From the NCBI RefSeq assembly GCF_016746085.1, contig NZ_JAERTZ010000032.1, positions 105,249 through 169,248 of the forward strand: DNA of 64,000 bases. The letters run 5' to 3'. Origin of the DNA: Zobellella iuensis (GTDB lineage Bacteria; Pseudomonadota; Gammaproteobacteria; Enterobacterales; Aeromonadaceae). Positions 57,347 to 64,000 of the stretch are shown here, piece by piece. Position 1 is the stretch's first letter. Every line of letters starts with the position of its first letter. The position numbers and the translations under genes are program-made. The notes under the pieces are model-generated. The model did not search any database, was not told the DNA's origin, and was given only the letters and a program-made list of their open reading frames with translations.

Positions 57347-57820
57347 TTAAAACGGTAACAGGCCCCGAGGCAAATGCACCTCGAGCAGTCGGGTCATGAT
57401 GAGGTAGAGCGACAGCACCACCGCCAGCGTCGCCACGACACTGATGAGGTGGCGCCGGTAGCCGTAGCAGTGGCTCAGGCCGATGCCGAACAGGCTGGAT
57501 GCCAGGACAAAGCCCAGCCATTCCAGGCCGAAGGCATAGCCGGCGATGGCGAGCAAGGTGATCAGCAACTGGCTGGTCTGCTCCCTGGCCTTGGGGTCCT
57601 TTTGCGCGGCCTTTTCTCGTTTGACTGGGGTGGCCTGTTTTTCCAGGCACAACAGTATGGACAGCAGCAGCAGGGCTGCGCCCAGCAGTGTGGGGAACCA
57701 GTCGGAGTCGATGGGTCTTGGCATCGGAAACGCGGGGATCCGAAAGGCCAGCCACAGGTAACCCAGGGACACCAGCCCCATGATGAAGCCGATGATTCTG
57801 TTGCTATTAAGGTGTTTCAT
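57347..57820 (-). CDS. TTT transporter small membrane subunit, second system (TctB family)
   Basis: 157 residues with about four hydrophobic segments: IIGFIMGLVSLGYLWLAF, LLGAALLLLSILLCL and a C-terminal LAVVLSLYLIMTRLLEVHLP. FPMPRPIDSDWFPTLLG is the conserved TctB-type N-terminal loop. Its gene lies between tctC and tctA, separated from tctA by 22 bases. Confidence 0.88.
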   Translation of the reverse strand: MKHLNSNRIIGFIMGLVSLGYLWLAFRIPAFPMPRPIDSDWFPTLLGAALLLLSILLCLEKQATPVKREKAAQKDPKAREQTSQLLITLLAIAGYAFGLEWLGFVLASSLFGIGLSHCYGYRRHLISVVATLAVVLSLYLIMTRLLEVHLPRGLLPF

Positions 57821-57885
57821 TGCCTTATTCCGCCATGTTTGGGGATGGCGAAGCTCCCGTCGGAGCCCCGCCCATGCGCATCCGC

Positions 57886-58890
57886 TTATTGTTTGAGGAG
57901 CCCCAGCTCGGCCAGTACCCGGCCGAACTGTTTCTTCTGCTGGTCCAGGAAGATGCCGAATTGCTGGCTGTCGAGGTAGGCGTCGGTCCAGGACAACTGA
58001 TCCCGGGCCTGTTGCCAGCTGTCGCTGTTGAGCATGCGTACATAGAGGTCCTGGTAGTAGGCCACGGCCTCGGCCGGCATCTCCTTGGGACCCATGACAC
58101 CGCGCCAGATATCGAAGGTGTAATCCACCCCCTGCTCCTTGTAGGTGGGGATATCCGCCAGGGTGCCCGGCAGCCGCTCCTCGGCGGCGATGCCCAGGGC
58201 GCGCAGCTGGCCGGATTCGGCAATCTGCCCCGAGGACTCGCCGATGCCGGCGCTGACCGCCTCTATGTGCCCGCCCAGCAGGCTGATGATGGCCTCACCG
58301 CCGCCGGAATAGGAAACGTAGTTCACCTCCCGGGCGTTCAGCCCGGCGGCCATGGCCAGGCCGGCGAAGGAAACGTGGTGCAATGAGCCGGGCGCGCTGC
58401 CGCCGCCGATGCTGAGCCGAGGGTTTTCACGCAGCGCATCCAGCAGGTCATTCAGGGTCCGGTAGGGCGAGTCCTTGCGCACCAGCACCGTCGCCGAGTC
58501 GGTGATCAGCCGGGCGATGGGGGTAAAATCCTCATGGTCGTAGCGGGACATCCCCGCCAGCGGCACCAGGATCAGGGGCGGGCTGGTCACGAACAGCTTG
58601 TGGGAATTCTTGCTATCCCGGGCTATCTGGGCCCAGGCCACGGCACCGCCACCCCCGGGCACGTTGATGGTGGCGAAGCTCTGGGGGCTGAGCCGTTCCT
58701 GCATGATCACCCGGGCCGTGGTTCTGGCCAGGGTGTCCCAGCCGCCGCCGGGGTTGGCCGGCGCGATATATTCGATGGCCCTGCCCGGTTGCCAGGCGGG
58801 CTCGGCCGCCAGGGCCGCGCCGGGCAGCAGCAGGGCCGCCAGCAGACCGGCCGAGGTCCGTTTTTTCAGTATGCCGGAAAAAATAGTCAT
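57886..58890 (-). CDS. TTT transporter periplasmic binding protein, second system (TctC family)
   Basis: 334 residues with a Sec signal peptide (MTIFSGILKKRTSAGLLAAL, cleavage near ALAAEP). IEYIAPANPGGGWDTLARTT and FATINVPGGGGAVAWAQIAR are TctC hallmarks. Unlike the other copy it lacks a twin-arginine motif. As it is encoded next to tcuB-tcuA, it probably binds tricarballylate. Confidence 0.93.
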   Translation of the reverse strand: MTIFSGILKKRTSAGLLAALLLPGAALAAEPAWQPGRAIEYIAPANPGGGWDTLARTTARVIMQERLSPQSFATINVPGGGGAVAWAQIARDSKNSHKLFVTSPPLILVPLAGMSRYDHEDFTPIARLITDSATVLVRKDSPYRTLNDLLDALRENPRLSIGGGSAPGSLHHVSFAGLAMAAGLNAREVNYVSYSGGGEAIISLLGGHIEAVSAGIGESSGQIAESGQLRALGIAAEERLPGTLADIPTYKEQGVDYTFDIWRGVMGPKEMPAEAVAYYQDLYVRMLNSDSWQQARDQLSWTDAYLDSQQFGIFLDQQKKQFGRVLAELGLLKQ

Positions 58891-58925
58891 GTTATTGCCT
58901 CCATGGTTGGTTTGGTAACTTCCTG

Positions 58926-60104
58926 TTATTTATTGTCTTTTATGGACTGGTAAAACTTGACGCCGCTCTCGCGCGGCTGGCTGACCAGGGCCGCCCCCTG
59001 CTCTTCCCGGCGTTGTTCCAGGGCATTTTTCAGCAGGGCACCGAGGCGGTAGAGGCCGTGCACGAACTTGCCGTAGGGCAGGGTGAGGAACAGCGACATC
59101 ACGAAACCGAGGTGGATCACCAGCATCAGCCCGAGCAGGCCGGTTTCCCGCAGCACCATCAGCAGCAGGCCGGTAAAGGCGGTGAGCCAGAGCAGGGCGA
59201 TAAAGGCGATGTCCATGCCGGTCTGCTCCAGATCGGCGGTATTGGGATCCCGCTTGCGCTTCAGATACAGCAGGCCGGCGGGGCCGATCAGCAGGCCGAG
59301 GCCGCCCAGGGTGCCGAGCAGCTTGGGCAGGGTGAAGAAGCCGTAGGGGGCGCTCCAGCCCAGCACATAGTGAAACAGGGTGCCGGTGGCGGTGGCGGCG
59401 AAGCACAGCATGAAGCCATAGGCGGTGAAATGGTGGAAATACCGGCGCCAATGGGAATGGTTGTCGTCCGGATAGGTGCAACCCCGGTCTTCCTGGCCAT
59501 GCAGGTGGCGCAGGCTGAGGGCGTCGGACCAGGCCTGCCGCCAGGCGGAGAGATGGCCCAGGTCCCGCAGTTTTTCCCCGCTGTCGCGCCAGAAGTTGAG
59601 GAAGCCCATCAGCAGTGCCAGCATGGCGAACAGGAACACGCTGCCGAAGGCCAGCACCAGGGTGTTGTGGGGGAAGAAGACGTAGAAATCCCCGCCATGA
59701 TGGCCGGAGAACAGCTGCCCCAGGCCGCCGTTCAGGGCGATAAACAGCAGCAGGATAAAGCTGGCGCCCAGGCCCAGGGCAAGGGAGGCGACCAGGCCGT
59801 TTTTATTGAACAGGCGGGCGAAGGGGCCGGGCCAGGCATAGTGCTGGTACGAGGCTTTTCTTATCTTGGCCAGCGACTGGGGGATATTGACCCCGAACTC
59901 GTGGGGCGGTGCGTACTGGCAGGCGTAGTAGCACTCGCTGCAGTTGTGGCAGAGGTTGGCCAGGTAGTTGATATCGGCGGCCCCGAAGCTTTGCCGCCGC
60001 TCCATGGCCGGAAACACCGGGCAAAAGCCTTCGCAGTAGCGACAGGCGTTACAGATGGTCAGGTTCTTGTCCGCTTCCTGGATCAGTACATCAATTTTTT
60101 GCAT
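58926..60104 (-). CDS. tcuB: Tricarballylate utilisation 4Fe-4S/membrane protein TcuB
   Basis: 392 residues. The N-terminus carries two [4Fe-4S] motifs: CNACRYCEGFCPVFP and CHNCSECYYACQYAP. About five or six membrane segments follow, with histidines (YFHHFTAYGFML and HLGFVMSLFLTLPYGK) suitable for haem or quinone. TcuB is known from Salmonella to reoxidise the FADH2 of TcuA by passing electrons to quinone. Its start overlaps the tcuA end by 14 bases. Confidence 0.92.
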   Translation of the reverse strand: MQKIDVLIQEADKNLTICNACRYCEGFCPVFPAMERRQSFGAADINYLANLCHNCSECYYACQYAPPHEFGVNIPQSLAKIRKASYQHYAWPGPFARLFNKNGLVASLALGLGASFILLLFIALNGGLGQLFSGHHGGDFYVFFPHNTLVLAFGSVFLFAMLALLMGFLNFWRDSGEKLRDLGHLSAWRQAWSDALSLRHLHGQEDRGCTYPDDNHSHWRRYFHHFTAYGFMLCFAATATGTLFHYVLGWSAPYGFFTLPKLLGTLGGLGLLIGPAGLLYLKRKRDPNTADLEQTGMDIAFIALLWLTAFTGLLLMVLRETGLLGLMLVIHLGFVMSLFLTLPYGKFVHGLYRLGALLKNALEQRREEQGAALVSQPRESGVKFYQSIKDNK

Positions 60105-61515
60105 GTCGAGCGGCCTCCGCGCCGGCTATACGTCCAAATACAGTGCCTATGGTCATGCCGAAACCGGCGACATAACCCTTGCCGAGAATATTGCCGGCCA
60201 TCACCTCGCCGGCGGCGAACACGTTGTCCGCCATGTCGCCGCTGTTCATTTTCATCCTCGCGGTCTTGTCCACCTGCACGCCCAGGTAGGTGAAGGTGAT
60301 GCCGGTGCGCAGCGGGTAGCCGAAGAAAGGCGGGCTGTCGATGGTCTGCGCCCAGTGGGTTTTCTCGGGGATGGCTCCCTGGGTGCGGCAGTTGTCGAGC
60401 ACGCTGTGATCGAAGTCACCGGGCTGTACCGCCGTGTTGTATTTCTTCACGGTATTGAGCAGGGGATGCACCGGAATATTCAGCTTCCTCGCCAGTTCCT
60501 CGAGGGTATTGGCCTGCTCCGGGGGAAAGACCGAGGGCATAAAGCGGCCCACCGCCTTGGCGTCGGTGATGGAATAGGCAATCTGGTCGGGCTGGCCGGC
60601 GACCAGCCGACCCCAGATGGCATAGCGCTTGGGCCAGAAATCCTCGCCCTCGTCGTAGAAGCGCTTGCCCTGGTTGTTGACCACTATGCCTAAGGAGACA
60701 CAGTCGACCCGGGTCACGATACCGCCGTCGTATTCGGGAGAGCGGGCGTCGATTGCGACCGCGTGGCCCTGGGTGGGATCGCCGATGGTGAGGGCGTCGT
60801 TGTCGAGCAGGGCGCGCAGCATCTTGCCCTGGTTGAAGCGGGTGCCGCGAATGCGGAAATTCCTGGCCACCGGGCCCCAGGCCTGTTCCAGCCACTCCCG
60901 GTTGGATTCGAAGCCGCCGGAAGCCACCACCAGGGAACGGGCGCTCACCTTGTGATGGTTGCCCTGCCAGTGGACGACCGCATGCTCGAAACGGTTGCCC
61001 TGAAAGGCCAGCTCCAGCGCCTCGGCTTCATAGACGATGGTCACCCCCATCCGCTCCGCCGCCTTGTAGTAGGTATTGACCAGGGCCTTGCCGCCGCCGA
61101 GGAAGAAGGCGTTGGTGCGGCCCAGGTGCAGGGTGCCGCCCAGGGACGGCTGGAAGCGGACCCCGTAGCCGCTCATCCAGTCGGTGCAGTTTTCCGAGGC
61201 CCGGATGACAAAGCGGGCCAGCGCTTCGTCGGTCTGTCCGCCGGTCACGCGCCAGACGTCCTCGAAAAACTCCTCTTCCAGGTAGGCGTCGTTCAACACC
61301 GCGGTCGGGGCCTTGTGCATGCAGCGCAGGTTGCGGGTATGGCTGCTGTTGCCGCCGCGCCAGGCTTTGGGCGCGCTTTCCAGCAGCAGCACGCGGGCCC
61401 CCTGCTCGCGGGCCGACAGAGCGGCGCACAGGGCGGCATTGCCGCCGCCGATAACCAGCACGTCATGGCTGGCCTTGAGCCAGTCCGCCGTTGCCTGATG
61501 GGTCTCTTGCATCAT
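60091..61515 (-). CDS. tcuA: FAD-dependent tricarballylate dehydrogenase TcuA
   Basis: 474 residues in the fumarate reductase flavoprotein family. The FAD site is DVLVIGGGNAALCAALSARE. RGGNSSHTRNLRCMHKAP and RTGITFTYLGVQVDKTARM match TcuA, and VFAAGEVMAGNILGKGYVAG is the C-terminal FAD region. It converts tricarballylate to cis-aconitate. The ATG at 61515 follows GAGGA; an adjacent ATG at 61512 is equally possible. First gene of the minus-strand operon tcuA-tcuB-tctC-tctB-tctA, controlled from the gap before the GntR gene. Confidence 0.93.
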   Translation of the reverse strand: MMQETHQATADWLKASHDVLVIGGGNAALCAALSAREQGARVLLLESAPKAWRGGNSSHTRNLRCMHKAPTAVLNDAYLEEEFFEDVWRVTGGQTDEALARFVIRASENCTDWMSGYGVRFQPSLGGTLHLGRTNAFFLGGGKALVNTYYKAAERMGVTIVYEAEALELAFQGNRFEHAVVHWQGNHHKVSARSLVVASGGFESNREWLEQAWGPVARNFRIRGTRFNQGKMLRALLDNDALTIGDPTQGHAVAIDARSPEYDGGIVTRVDCVSLGIVVNNQGKRFYDEGEDFWPKRYAIWGRLVAGQPDQIAYSITDAKAVGRFMPSVFPPEQANTLEELARKLNIPVHPLLNTVKKYNTAVQPGDFDHSVLDNCRTQGAIPEKTHWAQTIDSPPFFGYPLRTGITFTYLGVQVDKTARMKMNSGDMADNVFAAGEVMAGNILGKGYVAGFGMTIGTVFGRIAGAEAARHAKN

Positions 61516-61547
61516 CTTGGGTTCCTCTTTGAATACTGATGAATGCA

Positions 61548-61598
61548 AATGTATACATTGGTACACAAAATGACAACAGCGGTATCACTTGGTATTAT
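61548..61598. promoter_or_regulatory. Divergent tcuA / GntR control region
   Basis: AATGTATACATT (61548-61559) is a perfect 12-bp palindrome. On the minus strand TTGTCA (61576-61571) and TACATT (61553-61548), 17 bases apart, would be the tcuA promoter, with the palindrome over its -10. On the plus strand ATGACA (61570-61575) and TATTAT (61593-61598), also 17 apart, would serve the GntR gene. A GntR-family dimer bound here could repress tcuA and, by overlap, itself. Confidence 0.5.
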
Positions 61599-61629
61599 CC
61601 CGACATGTTCAATTTGTGATCCGACGCTT

Positions 61630-62319
61630 ATGTCCACAGCCAAAAAAACACCCAAACCCCTGGACGACGCCACCAGCGAGCGGGGCGAATCCCGTAGCGA
61701 ACTCGCCTATCGCTTTATTCTCGATGCCATCAAGGAGGGCACCCTGGCGCCCGGTACCCGGGTGAGGGAGGCGGATCTGGCCACCCGTACCGGCCTGAGC
61801 CGGACGCCGGTACGAGAGGCGCTGAACCGCTTGTTGATGGAAGGCCTGGTGGCCAATGATCCCAGCCGGGGCATGATAGTGACCGAACTGGACCACGCCA
61901 TGATCAACGAGCTGTATGCGATGCGGGAGGTGCTGGAAGGCACCGCCGCCTTCCTGGCCGCCCGCCATGCTTCCGAGGTGGAGATCACTTTCCTGCGGGA
62001 AATCAGCGAGCGGGACGCCCAGTTCAGCGAGCCGGCGGATCTGGTCAAGAACAACCGGCTGTTTCACGGCACCCTCTATCGTTGCGCCCACAATCGCTAC
62101 CTGCTGAAGATGCTCAACTCCCTGCAGGAGTCGATGATGCTGCTCGGCCCCACCACCCTGGCCAAGGTCGGCCGGCCCGAGGCGGCCCGCCGGGAGCACG
62201 GCCTTATCGTGGATGCCATCGAGCAGCGTGACGCGGCGGCGGCGGAGCAGGCCGCCCGCAACCATATCCGGGAAGCCTACAAGGTACGGCTTGGGGAGTT
62301 GTTCGAGCGGGAGGTGTAA
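61630..62319 (+). CDS. GntR-family (FCD domain) regulator of the tcu operon
   Basis: 229 residues. The N-terminal winged helix includes LAPGTRVREADLATRTGLSR and TPVREALNRLLMEGLV. The FCD domain has histidines in LFHGTLYRCAHN, REHGLIVDAI and ARNHIREAY that would bind a metal and a carboxylate ligand. It is divergent from tcuA. In Salmonella the tcu regulator TcuR is LysR-type, so the control is of a different class here. The ATG has no clear ribosome site, so a leaderless or different start is possible. Confidence 0.9.
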   Translation: MSTAKKTPKPLDDATSERGESRSELAYRFILDAIKEGTLAPGTRVREADLATRTGLSRTPVREALNRLLMEGLVANDPSRGMIVTELDHAMINELYAMREVLEGTAAFLAARHASEVEITFLREISERDAQFSEPADLVKNNRLFHGTLYRCAHNRYLLKMLNSLQESMMLLGPTTLAKVGRPEAARREHGLIVDAIEQRDAAAAEQAARNHIREAYKVRLGELFEREV

Positions 62320-62383
62320 GGGGATTACCGGGACGTCATGTTGCGGCGGCTGAGGCCGGCACCGGCTTAAGCCCCCTTGCCAA

Positions 62384-62407
62384 AAAGCCAGCCCTCGGGC
62401 TGGCTTT
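62384..62407 (-). terminator. Terminator downstream of acnB
   Basis: AAAGCCAGCCC and GGGCTGGCTTT form a perfect 11-bp stem with a two-base loop, followed on the minus strand by further T residues. It also lies 65 bases after the GntR gene, where it may serve the plus strand less well. Confidence 0.8.
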
Positions 62408-62481
62408 GGTCAACGGATGACCGTGGGGCTTATGGCCTGAAGGTCTCCGCGAAGCTTGTCTATAACGACTGAGCGAAGCGT

Positions 62482-62579
62482 CAACAGGGCTACCTTCACC
62501 GACACGCCGCAAGTACGTCCATGTAGGCTCGCACATGCCATCCCTGGCATGTGACGGTCGGTGGAGGCCATCCCTGTTG
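62482..62579. repeat. Structured intergenic repeat, copy 2 (three-way junction)
   Basis: CAACAGGG (62482-62489) pairs perfectly with CCCTGTTG (62572-62579). CCTTCACCGAC pairs with GTCGGTGGAGG with one T-G change from copy 1, TACGT-CC-ATGTA has one G-T change, and CACATGCC-6-GGCATGTG is unchanged. All changes fit an RNA helix. It lies in the acnB 3' region. Confidence 0.8.
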
Positions 62580-62712
62580 CCTCTTCCAAGCCCCGCTGTA
62601 CTCTGATAACCATGCCAACAGGCACAAGAGCTGTTTCCGCGAGTATCAGGTCCTACGGCGTGTCGGCGGAGTAGTGCGCTTTGGCCGAGTACAGATGACT
62701 TCAAACTGGCGT

Positions 62713-64000
62713 TTAGATGGCCTGCTGGAAGATCACGGTGTCGGCCTTCACCAGGTAGCAGTCCTGCTCGTCGAAGTTCAGGTAGCGGTAGGTGTCCGCC
62801 GCGGTGGCGTTCAGCTCCTTGGCGTACTCCTGGTATTCCTCCACCGTCGGCAGCTTGCCGTGGATGGCCGCTACCGCCGCCAGCTCGGCGGACGCCAGGT
62901 AGACGTTGGCGCCCTTGCCCAGGCGGTTGGGGAAGTTGCGGGTGGAGGTGGACACCACTGTGCTGTTGTCCGCCACCCGCGCCTGGTTGCCCATGCACAG
63001 GGAGCAGCCCGGGATCTCGATGCGGGCACCGACCCGGCCGAAGATGCCGTAGTAGCCCTCGGCGGTCAGCTGGTCCTTGTCCATCTTGGTCGGCGGCGCC
63101 ACCCACAGCCGGGTCGGCAGTTGGCCCTTGTACTTGTCCAGCAGCTTGCCGGCGGCGCGGAAGTGGCCGATGTTGGTCATGCAGGAGCCGATGAACACCT
63201 CTTCGATCTGTTCGCCCTGTACCTCGGACAGCAGGCGGGCGTCGTCCGGATCGTTGGGCGCGCACAGGATCGGCTCCTTGATCTCGCTCATGTCGATTTC
63301 CAGCACATGGGCGTACTCGGCATCGGCGTCGGCGGCCATCAACTCCGGGTTGGCCAGCCACTCTTCCATGCCCTTGATGCGGCGCTCCAGGGTGCGCCGG
63401 TCGCCGTAGCCTTCGGCGATCATCCACTTCAGCATCACGATGTTGGAGTTCAGGTACTCGGCGATCGGCTCCTGATCCAGCTTGATGGTACAACCGGCGG
63501 CGGAACGCTCGGCGGTGGCATCGGCCAGCTCGAACGCCTGCTCCACCTTCAGCTGGGGCAGGCCCTCGATTTCCAGCACCCGGCCGGAGAATTCGTTGAT
63601 CTTGCCTTCCTTGGCCACGGTCAGCAGGCCGTGCTTGATGCCGTAGTAGGGAATGGCGTGCACCAGGTCGCGCAGGGTGATGCCGGGCTGCATTTCGCCC
63701 TTGAAGCGCACCAGCACCGACTCGGGCATGTCCAGCGGCATCACCCCGGTGGCGGCGGCGAAGGCCACCAGGCCGGAGCCCGCCGGGAAGGAGATGCCGA
63801 TGGGGAAACGGGTGTGGGAGTCACCGCCGGTGCCCACGGTGTCGGGCAGCAGCATGCGGTTCAGCCAGGAGTGGATGACGCCGTCGCCCGGACGCAGGGA
63901 CACGCCGCCCCGGTTCATGATGAAGTCGGGCAGGGTGTGGTGGGTGACCACGTCCACCGGCTTGGGATAGGCGGCGGTGTGGCAGAACGACTGCATGGTC
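62713..64000 (-). CDS. acnB: Aconitate hydratase B, C-terminal part (5' end outside window)
   Basis: The frame is open to the window edge, so about half of the protein is missing. Visible blocks are [38 protein letters not shown] and [20 protein letters not shown], containing the cysteines that hold the [4Fe-4S] cluster, then [20 protein letters not shown]. It isomerises citrate/cis-aconitate/isocitrate in the TCA cycle, and may also act on 2-methylisocitrate. Its neighbour tcuA makes cis-aconitate, so it may complete tricarballylate use, although acnB is also a housekeeping gene. Confidence 0.95.
   Translation of the reverse strand, partial: TMQSFCHTAAYPKPVDVVTHHTLPDFIMNRGGVSLRPGDGVIHSWLNRMLLPDTVGTGGDSHTRFPIGISFPAGSGLVAFAAATGVMPLDMPESVLVRFKGEMQPGITLRDLVHAIPYYGIKHGLLTVAKEGKINEFSGRVLEIEGLPQLKVEQAFELADATAERSAAGCTIKLDQEPIAEYLNSNIVMLKWMIAEGYGDRRTLERRIKGMEEWLANPELMAADADAEYAHVLEIDMSEIKEPILCAPNDPDDARLLSEVQGEQIEEVFIGSCMTNIGHFRAAGKLLDKYKGQLPTRLWVAPPTKMDKDQLTAEGYYGIFGRVGARIEIPGCSLCMGNQARVADNSTVVSTSTRNFPNRLGKGANVYLASAELAAVAAIHGKLPTVEEYQEYAKELNATAADTYRYLNFDEQDCYLVKADTVIFQQAI

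Larger units (their letters stand above)
62320..62712. other. acnB 3' region with terminator and structured repeat
   Basis: No gene is supported. The gap holds a terminator at 62384-62407 acting on the minus strand and the structured repeat at 62482-62579, both within the likely 3' untranslated region of acnB. The rest shows nothing clear. Confidence 0.6.

Overview
The window is GC-rich, densely packed bacterial chromosome. Gene content and layout (RhlE and EttA types, a Plesiomonas/Vibrio-style haem uptake locus with HutX and HutZ, AcnB, a solitary second EF-G) suggest a gammaproteobacterium, perhaps an Oceanimonas/Zobellella/Aeromonas relative. That placement is inferred from gene families; no rRNA is present. 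No rRNA, tRNA, CRISPR array, transposase, integrase or phage gene was seen.

Layout. 1-4570: peptide-type ABC transporter (ATPase cut by the window edge, binding protein, two permeases). 4772-8393: a polytopic membrane protein and a stand-alone EF-G paralogue. 8493-16753: a LysR regulator divergent from a CoA-transfer/oxidation cassette (class III CoA-transferase, acyl-CoA dehydrogenase, EtfBA, membrane protein, ETF-quinone oxidoreductase). 16814-23132: AraC regulator, HAD phosphatase, AzlCD exporter, EttA, an orphan BMP-type binding protein and a small exported or membrane protein.

23439-41286 is the most notable region: an IclR regulator, then a 12-kb run for ring hydroxylation and cleavage (Rieske ferredoxin, a small recombinase-fold-like protein, Rieske oxygenase, SDR, extradiol dioxygenase, ferredoxin reductase, MFS carrier, cupin, alpha/beta hydrolase, divergent SDR, aspartate dehydrogenase-like protein, aldehyde dehydrogenase, ThDP enzyme). 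It is followed by a tripartite tricarboxylate transporter (TTT) and a Tsx-like outer-membrane channel. The same 16-bp operator-like palindrome, doubled at 19-bp spacing, lies just downstream of the promoters of both halves, so they are probably one IclR regulon. The substrate cannot be named from sequence.

41451-49916: YitT-like protein, a conserved small protein, then a haem-iron locus in two divergent arms (tonB-exbB-exbD-hmuTUV and receptor-hutX-hutZ) around a Fur-box-like site. 50050-55027: CBS protein, an XRE-cupin regulator divergent from a BenE-type carrier, RhlE helicase and a porin. 55028-55815 is an AT-rich gene-free stretch. 55816-62319: a second TTT system (tctA-B-C order on the minus strand) joined to tcuB and tcuA for tricarballylate oxidation, with a divergent GntR regulator. 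62713-64000: the C-terminal part of aconitase AcnB, the enzyme that would consume the cis-aconitate made by TcuA.

Two copies of a structured intergenic repeat (36707-36808 and 62482-62579) fold as a three-way junction, and several differences between them preserve pairing.
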